Below are positions 52,301-64,000 of a DNA stretch of 64,000 nucleotides, in pieces (the stretch's first letter is position 1; every line of letters starts with the position of its first letter). A model generated the notes under the pieces. That model was not told the origin of the DNA. It ran no database searches and worked only from the letters and a program-made list of their open reading frames with translations. The position numbers and the translations under genes are program-made. Source of the stretch: Membranipora membranacea (taxonomy: Eukaryota; Bryozoa; Gymnolaemata; Cheilostomatida; Membraniporidae); NCBI GenBank assembly GCA_914767715.1, contig OU612070.1:14835501-14899500 (forward strand), written 5' to 3'.

Positions 52301-55300
52301 TATCTACTCTTGGTTTTATATAGTCTATGTATATGGTATAGTCTAGCTTATGCCCAAGAATTAGGATCATACTTAAATCATCAGCTTTGCTAAAGGCAGG
52401 ACCTGATCATACCTTTACTATCAGTTTCATGAACCTCAAACTACAACTACGGCCAATTACGATCCCTACATATTCAAAGTTTCAAACCAGAGATATGGCA
52501 TTTGCATACAACAGAACGTGTACTTGATCACCGTTGGGGTTGAATCCCAACCCTCCCTATGTTGAAACTCCCTGTTTCATTTTAGCCGGTTATTTCAGTT
52601 ATTTATTGCTCAATTTTTTGACGTTCTCGATGTTTTTAGATTATTGCAGATGTGGAGCCACATGAAAAAGAGGCATCTCATTCTCTCAAACTGGACGAGA
52701 AGGTTTGCCATACTGACCATATTCACAGTAGTTAACATTTCACTTGGTCCTTAACGTAATTATGTGACAGGGCACATAAATGAAGCAGGGTAACAAACAA
52801 ACTTCAATATGATAAAACATCATTCCAGATTAGCTTACACTTACTCAAGACCTTTGGCGGCTAGATTGCACAAGGAAAGATGAAGGATGTTACATAATAT
52901 AATAATTCCATAATTTTTTCATGAGAAGATCAAGCATCAGTCCTGGATTTAAATGCAGCACCACAGCTGTTAAAATTGGCGATAAGAAACCAGCTATCTA
53001 TACACACATGTTGCTGTGTTCAGATAGTCAGGCGGTGTCTGACACTTTTTGATCTCTGAGCTACCACACGGTGGATGTGGTCACAAGATATTTTGAGTAT
53101 GGTTGGTATTCTGGCAAAAAGAATCAATTACCCACATTTTTAAATAATCACGAGTCACTTTGCACCGTCAAGTGTCAATAGGCGTCGCCGAGTGCGGTTT
53201 TTTCGCTCACTGAGAAGTCAAGGTTGGAACACTATGCTAATGGCTTCCGTGTGGCTTTAAAGATATTTACCATTGGAATTTCAGCTATGAACCTGTGAGA
53301 TGTAAATCAGACATATCAACGAGACAAAAATTCGAGAAAATGCCTACCTGACAGGCTAATGATTGTCTAATTGTCTAAGAAAAGTGTATAAACTGTTGAA
53401 CTTTTTTTAATACCTAAGTCAACCAGAGGTCAGAGACTGGGTCCTCTAATTAATCATGAGCTTATTATAAAACAACACAAAGGAAAAGAGGAGAAGAGGT
53501 TCAATAGGTGAGGAGACAAAATTGGGTCAATGTTTGCCTTTATGGTTTGTATTATCGGATATTACCATATTTCCATGGCTACCCGTGGCTTGACCCTTGA
53601 ATTTTATGTAACTTAGAGAGATTTTATAATTGATAAGGGAGCCAACAGTCGGTCATCTTATATTTATGGGATTGCTGTGTACTTGTGGTGAAGAGGGGAT
53701 ATTACATATAAACATATGCAGATCTGAGACAACCAGATTTTGGCCATGTTTTTGGCATCTCTCAATGAACTTGTGTGTTAGATTGTGCCTAGTTTTGTTG
53801 GATGAAATATAGTCTTCATAAGATGGCAATAAAGATGGTTGTTGCCAAATCTAAACAATGGATATAGTGATAAAGTAAGAACGATGGATATAGTATGATC
53901 TCTCCATCACAGCTAAGAGATCCCAGATCCGATCTCCAGATATCCTCTGCTCCGTTTTGGGGAAGATCAACTGAATCAGAAAAACTGATATGTACATTGA
54001 ACTCACAATCCTCTAACTACCCAACCAAAAATGACATGTCTCTGTCTCCTCCCCCCCCCCCCCCTTAATATGTCCGACCCCTCAATACTTAGCTGGGTTT
54101 AGTTGCAGCAGCTGGTGTTGATTATGACCATCCATGACTCAACTTCATAACAAAATGATTCTTGTTTACTTCCCTGAGAAAAATCTAATAATTTCCACAT
54201 GACGCAAACTTATTAACCACTTGTTTGTATGTTTTTGAACCTTGAAGGTTAATTCAGGTTGGGTCTGTTATTTGTCAGATGACTCAATTATTAAATATGA
54301 GCTTCAGTTCTCTGGCTGTTGCGATTGAAGGAGAAGGGGGGGGGGGGAGTGATCACCTGCAATCTACTGAGTCCGAAACAATCACAGCAAGTTGTATTGG
54401 ATGAAACACTCGGAGACCATGATAGCTTTGAGTTAAAAACTTTGAGTCCACCAATTTTTCAGATTGGAAAATGGTTCCACAAATGTTTTCTTAGAATTTT
54501 GATGTAATCTAGTGGATAAAAGCAGATACCCATTAATACCCATAAATCCATTATTAAAAACTTATTCAGACCAAAACCTGGACAGCATCACAGAGTAAGG
54601 ATATATCCTTACTCTGTGACAGCATCCAGAAGTCTAGACCTCCGATTGAACTCGACACCTGGCCAAGTTTGATGGTTACTTGGAAATACATATTATACAT
54701 GTTCGCCAAATTTACCTAATTCAAATTTGGTTGCAAAAAATTGTAACATTGATCTGTATCACATCACATTATCCTCCATCATCACCATGATAATGTCACA
54801 TACACCACCATTCATGTCTGAGATTAAAGCCAAGGCCATAAAGCTATTGTCAATTAGTTTTTCTAAATTCAAATGCCACCTTGTCGAACGGATGAAATAA
54901 TGACTGTTTTTGCACCTTTTAGAGGTTCAGAACTTCAGTTATCCCTTTATTCCTGCCCTTGATTTATCATGATTTTCTCTGGCTGTGGATAGTTGCAACC
55001 TGAGTGCCCAAAAATCCATTGTTGTAGACATCCATTGCATCATGGAGACTGATTTGCTTGTTTTGCACTTAGTTTAGTTGCATTGTGGGATAACACAGTC
55101 TGCTTTATTTGTAGATTCCATACAAGCTGCCTAAGTTTAGTTATGAGCAGGATGAGGAGTCTGTCACTGTAGTTCTTGAGGTGGCTAGAGTGAGAACCGA
55201 TACATTCAAATCTGCATACCACGAAAACACTGTAAGTTACTAGAACAGATACTTTTATAGTTTTGGGTAGACTGTCAAACTAGCTGATTGGGCATGTTAC

Positions 55301-58300
55301 ATAGACCCCACAATGTATACCCTGAAAGTTTTGGGGAAACAAGTCAATGATTCGAAAGAGGTCTGATCTCTCAGGAAATTCCAGGTTAATGGTCCGTGGT
55401 TTATGCACCTGTTTTGTGGGCAAGCTGAGAGACTGATCCCACAACCCTGAAAAAGTGCCCTCTCAGAGTATTTCCGTTTTATCTGTGTCGGATTTTGAGG
55501 TATGCTGGTATGTTCTCTTTTACCTGTGTTCCTAGAAAAATGTATCCAATCAAAAAACATAAATTGAGCTGATTTCTGACGATGTTGTTTCCTGAACTTG
55601 TTTTGCAATAGCATAGCAAATGCATTAGCAAAACAAGCATGATCATCTATCAGTTTTTTATGGTACACAGGAGCTTACTGTGCTTAGCGTTTCCTTGACT
55701 TATGGTTTTTTTATGTGCTTCCAGGAAGACAGTACATAACACTTTAAAAATAGATTCTCCCAAAAAATAATGTTCCCTATATGAGTTCTGATCCCAAAAC
55801 CCATAATAGTACATATTTACTCTTTTGTTTGAGTGATTTTCTGTTTGATCGGGCTGATGTAGCAGTTTATTATGCACCAAGTCAAACTTATGTGAGTTTG
55901 TGCACATTTATATAGGCTAGTTTTTGGGCATTGACTCTCCTGGGCGGTGGGATTGTGATGGCCAGGCTCATGTAAAATTGCCAAGCACTCAAACTTTCAT
56001 AGCCTTGCAATGAGAAATTAAGTGCTGGGAATGGAGAGATAGTATATCTCGTTCCTAGCCCAAAGCCAACTATTCAAAAACAAAAGAAGAAGTGTAATGC
56101 GGCGGTTTGACTTGTTTTATGCGTGTTACTGTGACCTTGGCGTCATGTTATGACGACAATTTTATCATGTGCATGCAAACTATGCAAATAATTTATTTCT
56201 TGTTTATATTTTTTTGCTTTTTTCCATGCCAAACTCAGTTAATTTAAATAATCCTGTGAATGTTAGACACTGCTCATTTTGAGAATGCAAAAAAAGGCTA
56301 AAAGATGCTAAGTTGTGTACAATCATGAACTATGAGTGTCGTGCAAATGACTCAGTAAGTTCAAAATGACAAAACACGCCATTAATTCACTTACGGAAAG
56401 TTTTCAACATAATTTTGCATCAGTCATATTTCCTTGATTGAATTTCCTGTTTATGGTTTATCTTGTTTGTTTACCTGGTGACTGAAGAAGATGGGCCTTT
56501 TGACCTTTGAAGTTTATGCTGTGCCTTGACGCGACAACCAGTTGCTGTTTTCAATGATTCCAATTACGTGACTCAACACTGATCAAATAGACAGGTCTCT
56601 GAAAATTAAATAATAAAATTCAAACAAATATGGAAATTCAACAACATTGAGTCATCAGAAGTAATTTGTCTCTCTCCATTTTGGTGAATGAACTTGCGGT
56701 TGTCATGATAGTTCTCATTCCTCATCTTGACAGGAAATAGGAGGCACGGAGGAGGCTGTTTCAATAAAAAACCCTCTTTGTAATCAATGATTTGAATCTA
56801 AATTTTAACCACACAAAAACAGTATAAAAGGAAAAAGTTTAACTCCTACGAATAAGTGAAATCTGAATGTTTAACCCCATTTTCCCTTTGAAGGGTCTTT
56901 CTTACGCTGCAGTTGCAGGCGGCTTTAGAGGTGGGCCCAGGTTCAATGTGTTACTGATAATTTATCAAATTTGTTATGTGGGTTTTGACACAAAGACTGT
57001 AGGTTCCTGAGCAAATTAAGAATTTTCTGATGACCTGCGCTTGACACCTCTAGCTTCAGTACTGGGTAGAAAAATACATTTAAAGATTTACATCAATTGT
57101 AATAATTAAGCTAGAAGGAAATAAAAGGTTGAATTGTTGCAAAACAACCGTAACATCCGAATCAGCCAGTGTTCAGCTCTCTTTATGGCCTATAACTCTT
57201 ATTAATCGTGTTCTCTTGTGTGTTTTTATAGACCAGTTAAGTAGATCAGGGTTTGGATTAGGGAATTCTCCCCATGCTAATGGACTTGTTTAAAGACAAC
57301 GTGACATACGTTTGCCAATGGATTTGTGGCTATTAAAGGTGTAAAAATGAGTTTAGTGGTTGAACTGATGGCAATTATAGCCATTATCCTCATTGCAGTT
57401 TATAGTTCAAACAGTTGTTCATATGCTCATTACACAATTGGATTAAAATTCTGGTATGGCAAAAAATGGGCGCTTAGCCGAAGAATGATAAACAAAGAGT
57501 TCCAATTTGTCAAGTCATGTGAGAAATTTTTTAAGAGATTACAAAACTATCTAGTGAAATTTTAAAGCACCTTTGTACCCTTAGAGTAATGCCTCGGCTT
57601 CTGGGGTCATGTAGAGTGTAGAATATGATATTTGTTGTCCAGCGATGCTCACATTGCAAGTTTGGTATTCAGTTTGTTCAAATTTCCCCAGTTTCCATTG
57701 ATTGATGATGTGTCTATTGTTGCTCAATTGGGTAGCATCATTACGCATTCTGATTTATTTTTTATATTAAACATCCTGATTGAAAACAGAGTTATTTGGG
57801 CGATCAGTCTCTTTGGTGTCGGTTACAAGGCGGATGTGTCCTGGACTTAACTTTTAAACAGGTCAAATCTGGTCTGTCCTCTCGGTGAACTCTTCCTCGT
57901 CCCTTCCAAGAAGCATTTCAATGGCAAACAACGATCTAAGTTCCATTGTGTTTGCATACCAACCACAATTGCGCTCACCTTTGAGCAGAGAAACATTGAG
58001 GCTGAATTCAAAAACGCTTGGAACCTCACAAACTAAGAAAAAATGAATTGTGAAACACTAGCTTTCTTTCATAAAATTTAGATTCAGCCTCATCGATGGT
58101 CAACATCCACTCATTAACACAACTGTGCTGTGGATATAATCAATCTGGCCAATCATATGGTTGCGTAACATGATGCGCAAGTGCCCATAGAGGCAATAGA
58201 GTTATCTCCCTTATGTTTGGGAAAGTTTATTGATGGATCATATTAACGTTTTTAAATCAGTTCTTTCTTATATTCTCATTTGTGACAAAGTTTTTATGCA

Positions 58301-60254
58301 GCGATACATATGTAGCATAGCAATCGCAGTCTATGTGTAGTCTTTAAACTTCAGCTAACTTAGTTAAATGAATTGGAATGCAACTTTGATGATCCTGTTA
58401 TATCCATTTTCTTCTGTTTTGTTCCCATTAGGTTGAGTTGATGTTTTCTACAACGAGTCCAAGCGGTTTTCCGTCTCACTACTTCATGAAGTGTGAATTC
58501 CCATCCAGTATCTCACAGATCTCACGCAGCATAGGCCAGACTAATGTGGCTATCAGTATAACCAAGGAGACCAAAGGCCTGTGGAATGGCTTCAAGACAA
58601 GGGGCCAAGACAGCAGTAAAGAGTTTCAGGTATACATTGTTTTCATGCAATTTGATTTCTGTTAATATCTTAGCGAGATATGTGCAGCAATGTGGTCTTA
58701 TAACAGTGTGATGCAGACTAGATCGGCCACCACTGGGGGTGCAATAACCTTTGTGTCCCTGGTGACCAGGGATGATGGCATACACCTCGTTATCACTTAC
58801 TACTAATAGCAACACACTCTTGCTAAATACAGTGTAGATCTAGCCCATACTTTATAGTGTGGTTATGGCTGTTGAGGGTACATAGTTTTAAGTGTTGACT
58901 ACACGAGCAAATCTAATATACTTCTAGTTGCGTAGTTCATTTGCAGTAGTGTTATATGTTTGAAATCGAGGCGCCTCCTGGCGACAGTGACACGGCAAAT
59001 TTGTTAAAATTCCATCGCCCATTGTTTCATTGTTTCATCTGTACTGCATACCTTTGTATCCTATGACTATGGCTGGTTGCAGTAACAAAATTTTATTGGG
59101 AATGAACTTTCAGATGGCAGTTTTCGACCCGTGCCTACTGCCAAAAATTTAAGGATGTTAGAACTGTCTGGAGTGGCATGGCATGCAAGCCTATGCTTGT
59201 TTCCGAGTGGTTTCACAACATTACCTTTTATGTACGTCGCAAAGCCTGATTTATGCGAAACTCTGTTTTGTGTTTTATGTGCAAAAAAAACGAAAATTTC
59301 GTATTTTATCGAGGGGAGCAATTGTTATTATCCTGCAGTAGGAATGCGGATACTTAAGGAGACGGGTATGATGTTGTGTATGCGACACATAACAAAAGAA
59401 GCGCCAACGTGTGTAAGATGATTTGTTTTAACGGCCACGCCTGCCATTTTTCATATTTAATCGCGTTTGCAACTCGTGCCCATTGCCAAAAAACTTGGTG
59501 GGAAAGTGAGTGCATCTTCCAAGTTTTATGCCAAGATACAGTACAATTTCATCTGAATATGACATCTGTGATCCTTTGCTGAGGGGTTTTATGTCCTTTT
59601 GATAAATAATAATTACCTGAACGTGTGAGAAAAGAAGGGGTTATTGATATATAATGCGTTTATGAAAGTTCAGAGCGTCCGTCCGGGATCAAGGTCGCTG
59701 ATGCTGCTCCTGCTGCTTCATATAAGGCTCAGGCTTATTTAATTGACAATTCAAAACTAGGCAGGACTAGCCTTATTACGCGGCCACAGTCTTTGATTTT
59801 TACCAATTTTTGATTTTTAATTGTCGCCGCCGCGTGACATGGTGAAGGTAGGACATTTAGTTGGCCCTTTGGTTTCACTGAAAGCCCTTCATCATATTTT
59901 ATATTTCCTTTCATGTCTTTTAAACCATAAACTTTAACCTGTATAACCTGCAAGGCACCACTTATTAATCTGCTGTAATTTGCCATTAGCTATCAAGTAG
60001 CCACAATAATGTTTGTTCAAAAGCTTAGTGCTTTAGTCCTTGTGAATGGGGTTGGAACAAAGGAGCACTACCAAAGGTGACAATTTTCACATTGACTGAG
60101 AAACTCAGCCACAATTGGGCATCATAGGTTGGATTTTAGACAACTCATGGCACCAAGTATTGCATCACTTTCTTTCACCATTTTCCCCTCTCAGTCACCT
60201 CAGCCTTGCTGGTTCATTGTTATCATTTCGAAAAATTTGAAGAGAAACTTATAA
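46317..60254 (+). CDS. DNAAF2: Kintoun, dynein axonemal assembly factor 2
   Basis: A cytoplasmic co-chaperone that helps HSP90/HSP70 pre-assemble axonemal dynein arms in motile ciliated cells. Exons: 46317-46539, 47157-47319, 47793-47923, 48290-48525, 49072-49263, 50258-50467, 51514-51616, 51965-52095, 52640-52702, 55115-55231, 58432-58629, 60195-60254. All phases agree and the total is 608 aa, shorter than vertebrate DNAAF2 (about 840). The N-terminal helix region reads EEFRKMFLDYAKEISDPKNR and ERGMDVQFIHPKPG. The PIH1 domain (about residues 75-200) has KKVFVNICHNEALGKP and LQWSIPHSFSPARED. The CS-like PIH1-C domain (about 315-400) has YKLDLKLPYPVDDENGSAKF then VVTLPV. A second CS-like segment (about 484-590) has VTVVLEVARVR and LWNGFKTRG. 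Intron 1 uses a GC donor (CAG|GCAAGT). The last exon is supported by phase and an AATAAA 93 nt past the stop, but its sequence is not diagnostic. Confidence 0.93.
46906..46928. repeat. Perfect 11-bp-arm hairpin beside a 12-bp tandem repeat
   Basis: TGTGTTGGCTC and its complement flank a single T. Just upstream (about 46850-46880) the unit ACCGATTCGAAC is repeated twice, with a partial third copy. It lies inside DNAAF2 intron 1. Confidence 0.7.
49653..49694. mobile_element. 42-bp palindromic mini-insertion with 7-bp duplication
   Basis: Arms of 17 nt (CAAGGAGTTAGATACGT and a complement with one mismatch) surround an 8-nt loop. Exact GTATAAT repeats flank it (49646-49652 and 49695-49701). The arm matches that of 10720-10746. 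It lies in DNAAF2 intron 5. Confidence 0.72.
51262..51291. repeat. 30-bp imperfect palindrome, same family as 54590
   Basis: Begins TCACAGTGTAAGGATAT and reads almost the same on the other strand (two mismatched pairs). Its sequence is close to the perfect palindrome at 54590-54617. No clean flanking duplication is visible. Confidence 0.7.
54051..54064. repeat. Poly-C run
   Basis: Fourteen consecutive C. A run of twelve G lies at 54336-54347, about 270 bp away. Both are inside a DNAAF2 intron and are prone to sequencing or assembly error. Confidence 0.9.
54590..54617. mobile_element. 28-bp perfect palindrome with 9-bp duplication
   Basis: Two perfect 14-nt arms (ACAGAGTAAGGATA and complement) with no loop. 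Exact direct repeats GACAGCATC flank it (54581-54589 and 54618-54626). The symmetry extends 2 bp into the flanks, so the duplication could also be read as 7 bp (CAGCATC). Confidence 0.75.
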
Positions 60255-60957
60255 ATGTGTTTTACTTTCTTTTCCTCCGATTCAGTAGTTGCTCTCGGTT
60301 TGCCATGCATTCACCTTCAATCTGTTTGGTTATTCTGAAAACTTCAATAAAGATTCTGTGCCGCTCAATCTGGGTAGTTTTAGTTTTAGTTTTGGTGTAG
60401 TTTTATATGTTGTCTTCAGACTGCATTACATCATTTGTTACATAACTATGATACCAAGCAGACAATATATACCCTGGATGCCGGAATATCTTCAAACATT
60501 CTCCATCATTCTAAACCACGAGGCTATAATTAACCTAGCAATGCCGGTCAAAACATCTCATAGACTCAATGATTATAGACTAGGAGCAGATCATTTGGTA
60601 GAGTAGTTGCCTCCAAAGTTCTAATGAGGAGGCCTACCTCCCCCACCCTGCGACAATAACAAACGTCAGAGCAAATCGACACTTCTCAATCAAGCGGTCA
60701 TTATGCGTTGGCTAAATTTGTTGCTGATTGCTGCAACACAACCCTATCGAAAATCAATATAGGATTATTTTAAGCATGAAGTGAGGTCAATGGTTTTGCA
60801 GCAGATGTTTGTTGTAGGCTTAGCTTTGCACGATGATTATGAGAAGCAATTTCTGACGAGGTAGTAAATGACTTGCTAGTAGTAGTTCTGCAGCAAAGGA
60901 AGACTAGGTTGACTTCAATACTTCTTCTTTGAATTGTGGTTTGCGACGCCAACACAC
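60255..60957. other. Region between DNAAF2 and the next gene
   Basis: It contains the DNAAF2 poly(A) signal and presumably the promoter of the following gene. No further coding exon was recognised. Confidence 0.5.
60347..60352 (+). promoter_or_regulatory. Poly(A) signal of DNAAF2
   Basis: AATAAA, 93 nt downstream of the TAA that closes the proposed terminal exon. It supports that exon as the 3' end. Confidence 0.55.
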
Positions 60958-62776
60958 ATGAATCATTTTGACACAGTAACGATTGGATTAGGCTCGGTGA
61001 TTGTTGTTACTGCTGCAGCGCTGGTGTTTTTATTAAAGTCAGCGTCTACAAAGAAGAAGCAGTCAAAGTTAGCTCCCGCTCATGGACAGCACAAGATCTC
61101 GCAGCATGCTGATAGCCATAAGCAAACTGTAAGTCTACCTTTTGGTGTCTGTGCCTTGGTGAGGTTAATGAGTGTTTGCTTTTATATTGTTGCCAAGGCA
61201 TAGCTTTGTTATTTTGCAAGTAGCTGAAGTTGTTCTTGTAGGCTGATCGGGTCCCTCGCCTCTTTGTTTGGGGTGAACACCCCACGCCCCTGTGGTTGGG
61301 AGCATGCAGGCATGCTAACAGGCTAGAAGTCTGAAATTTGGTGGCGCATAAGCCTCATTATTTGGCCATGAACTTATAGCATCCTTTTGTTTCTCTTCTA
61401 ACTTTTCATACTCCTTGTACTCTTTTTTACTGTCTGGAATTGCATGGATCCAATCTAAATGTTAACATAAAAAAATCATGATATCAAATCCACAGGTTGA
61501 TGCAGGACTTCTGAATGGACTCACGCTGATGGGATATGACTTTGGATTGACCCTGATAATAAATCAGGAAGTGTCTGCCACTGCGTCAATGAGCTCGGCA
61601 TGTGAAGGTTATTGTAGGTGATTGATTGGCTCTTAGGATGATGAAGCGAAAGTGATACTATAGTTGTTGCAATTGTCTTACATCACAGCTGTCTTGTTTT
61701 ATCGATATTTGGGTTGCTGAGACATTGCTTATGTAGGAATATCATGGGATTGCCAATTGGGAAAACCTCATAACCTTGCAATAGCGACTAGGTTGGCTGA
61801 TTGCCAATCCTTAACTTGGCAGGTCTGGCTCTAAAAAAAAGTGACATATTGTGGCAGGTCTGACTAGCACTATGAACTTTTTGAAAGAGTCAGTTTTCAT
61901 TCAGAATTTTTTTCTACTTCCTTGACAAGAAATTTGTTGTTTGGATTTACTCCTCTTGGTGTCATCTGCCTGCCAATGAGGTATGACAAGACACCTGTTC
62001 ACTGCTCAGCACATGTCGTTACCGTCAAGAGAAATTTCCTAAGATTTCCAGAACACTGGATTTCTCACTCAGTGTGTTGTAGAACTTACTTCTTTCTCCA
62101 CCATCATATTCTGAAGAAGCCAAACAGAAAATCCTGACTGGCATGGTCAAGTTCCTTGTGCAATTGAGACAACTTTATCCCTCTTCTGATTAGATTCAGC
62201 ATCACCAATGTGTCTGAATGTCATATCCCGCACCTGCATTATTTCATAAGAATAAAAAAAATTTCCAAGGTAGCTCTCGAATAACATGAGAATCTAGACT
62301 AACATTTATCAAGTCTACTCAGCTTTGTGGTGAAACATCACCCTGGCCCCCTGAAAACATGTCCATGTGCGCCACGCGATACATCATTTAAAACAATTAC
62401 CGTGTGCTTATATGCTCGGATAACTTGAAGTTCTTTTTACTAAGACCGAGATATATAGCTGCTGTATATCTCGGTCTTAGTAATGTCAAGGGCGCCAGGA
62501 CCAGCAAAATACCTTGAAGTTAACTACAATCAAAACCATGCATGATATGAAAAGGCAGTGTTCCTGTAACTCTAACTGGAACATCTAACTCCTTGCTTTA
62601 ACCACCTCCTCTATATTTGTATCTTGCAGGAACACGAGTTCGTATCAGCTAGTCATATCGAACAAGAACTCGAGCATTTAGAGCAAAAGACAGCGAAGAC
62701 ATCGGCAGCAGCAGGTGATAATGATGTAACCACTGACGAGGATGTTCTCAAACAGCATCTTACGATAGATATACAG
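60958..62776 (+). CDS. Unrecognised membrane-anchored protein, 5' part
   Basis: Two exons are supported, 60958-61128 (57 codons) and 62630-62776 (49 codons). Both are bounded by AG and GT and join in phase 0. The first starts MNHFDTVTIGLG and has one hydrophobic segment at about residues 9-29 (VIVVTAAALVFLLK), followed by a basic Lys-rich stretch (STKKKQSK). The second is acidic and helical in character (EHEFVSASHIEQELEHLEQK, then TTDEDVLKQHL). This layout suggests an N-terminal membrane anchor with a cytosolic tail, as in proteins tethered to mitochondria or ER, but I recognise no family. No stop is reached, so later exons should lie beyond 62776. An open stretch at 61497-61620 does not fit the phase and is left out. 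Confidence 0.5.
62437..62483. repeat. Perfect hairpin, 19-bp arms
   Basis: Arms TTACTAAGACCGAGATATA and complement around a 9-nt loop, with no mismatch. It lies in the intron just before the exon at 62630. No flanking duplication was seen. Confidence 0.85.
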
Positions 62777-64000
62777 GTTAGTTTATATTTCATTTAAATA
62801 GAAATTTCAACTCCTCGAATGCAAAATGTATTCTCAAGCTGCATGTTGCGTCTTACAAAGTATATCATGCTGTCTCGTATTTTATATTGTTAGTATGCCC
62901 AACTTTAGCGGTAAGACTTAATATGGGTGAAAGCCCTATTTTCATCAATGCTCACTGCAATTCTGGTATAGGATTTCCTATATAAATTATGTACTTCTTA
63001 TACGCTATCGTATGACAATTTGGCCTGGTTTTTTCATAACCTTCTTGAAACTATATTTTTTTTGCGGTAACAGGACCTGGCGGTAAACTGATGTTGTAAG
63101 ACTGGTAAGAGTTCAAGGGAAAGACGCAATATTATCACCTGGCTCTTTGTCTTGAGCGAACCGAAGCGGAACAAATGCCTGAAATGCATCTTGTTGCAGC
63201 TTTTCATATCTAAATGACATCATTTTTATATTTAAATACTTGGGTGGCATTGCAAACCAAATAGTCATCTTTAATTGAACACAGCACTTCCAAGAATCAA
63301 CACTACACTAAGTTGTGCCAGGTTGCAGGATTGCCTAATTGACCTTAGTGGTAGATGGTATGCATTGTAAGGCGCTTTTCTCAGAATTGACATGGTAGAT
63401 TTAACTTATAGAATTGATCCGAAACTGATATGTCCGGTATTGCGAGCAGGGTTTCTTGGTTTTTGCCGTAATCAATACTCAAGGTATTTTGAAATCTTTA
63501 TTTGCCAGAAATAGTTCAGGGCAAAGTGTTGAATATTTAACTTGTCATTTGCCTTTCAAGTGCACAACACACAACATTACCGGGCCCCAAGAGGAAGGGT
63601 ACTTTTAGAAGTACCCATTAAAATTTATAATTCACATGCGTTTATAGCATGGTGCCGGTCAATGACTACTACCATCAATACAAAACTTGCAGAGGTTCTT
63701 CAGCGGCGCCCTCTTGATGTATGACATTGATGAAAGGACATTTTTCTGGTCTCTGACCTTTCCCTCACCCTCCCTGTATGGAGATATAATAATCCTACTC
63801 CTTTTCTGACCCCTAGAGGGGTATCATACTCAATGTTTCCATGTGTCATGAAAGGACTCCTCCACCGTCTACTACAAATATTCTTTCAGTTTTATGATTG
63901 CAAACTTTCAATAAACCATTAAATGTGAAATGCAAAATCACATTAACGGAAGATGAACGTAAAAGGAGTGGATCAAGTCCAAGTAGGAACGGAATAGGAA
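62777..64000. other. Right-edge sequence, no exon recognised
   Basis: Probably intron of the gene that begins at 60958. A short hairpin (GGGTACTT and complement) lies near 63597-63616. I see nothing else supportable. Confidence 0.45.

Noticed and set aside
61497-61620. Possible middle exon of the membrane-anchored gene
   Set aside because: Available donors give phase 1 or 2, while the flanking exons need phase 0.

Overview
The window looks like nuclear DNA from an invertebrate animal. It is AT-rich and low in coding density. It carries multi-exon genes with GT-AG introns of roughly 100-3,200 bp, motile-cilium and lipid-signalling genes, modular extracellular domains, and many small inverted-repeat transposons. 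I cannot resolve the phylum from sequence alone. There are no operons, no CRISPR array, and no tRNA or rRNA that I could recognise.

Layout, left to right. (1) 82-5092, minus strand: an arachidonate-type lipoxygenase with an N-terminal PLAT domain, running off the left edge. A TA-repeat breaks its frame once. (2) 5853-13140: a probable 7.3-kb DNA transposon with 15-bp terminal inverted repeats and a 5-bp target duplication. It holds two divergent genes, a SAMD3-like protein (minus) and a transposase-like protein (plus), and a nested 323-bp MITE. (3) 13146-16638: no gene supported. (4) 16639-33552, minus strand: one long secreted or surface protein reconstructed from 19 exons whose reading-frame phases all agree. 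Its order is signal peptide, two pentraxin/LamG-like domains, a short apple-like module, NHL-type propeller blades, a Ser/Thr-rich linker, and a PAN-like module. Several foldback elements lie in its introns. (5) 35409-44362, minus strand: a sodium-coupled solute carrier of the SLC5A5/6/8/12 type. (6) 46317-60254, plus strand: DNAAF2/kintoun, a dynein-arm assembly factor, complete in 12 exons, with a near-perfect RFX X-box 75 bp upstream of its ATG. (7) 60958-62776, plus strand: the start of an unrecognised membrane-anchored protein that probably continues beyond the window.

The genes do not form an obvious pathway. The SLC5 gene and DNAAF2 are divergent neighbours sharing a 1.95-kb intergenic region.

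The most unusual signal is a set of tiny (27-42 bp) near-perfect palindromes scattered through the window. Three are flanked by exact 7- to 9-bp direct repeats, so they look like ultra-short transposable insertions. The 7.3-kb two-gene transposon and the unusual domain chain of the secreted protein are the other main points of interest.
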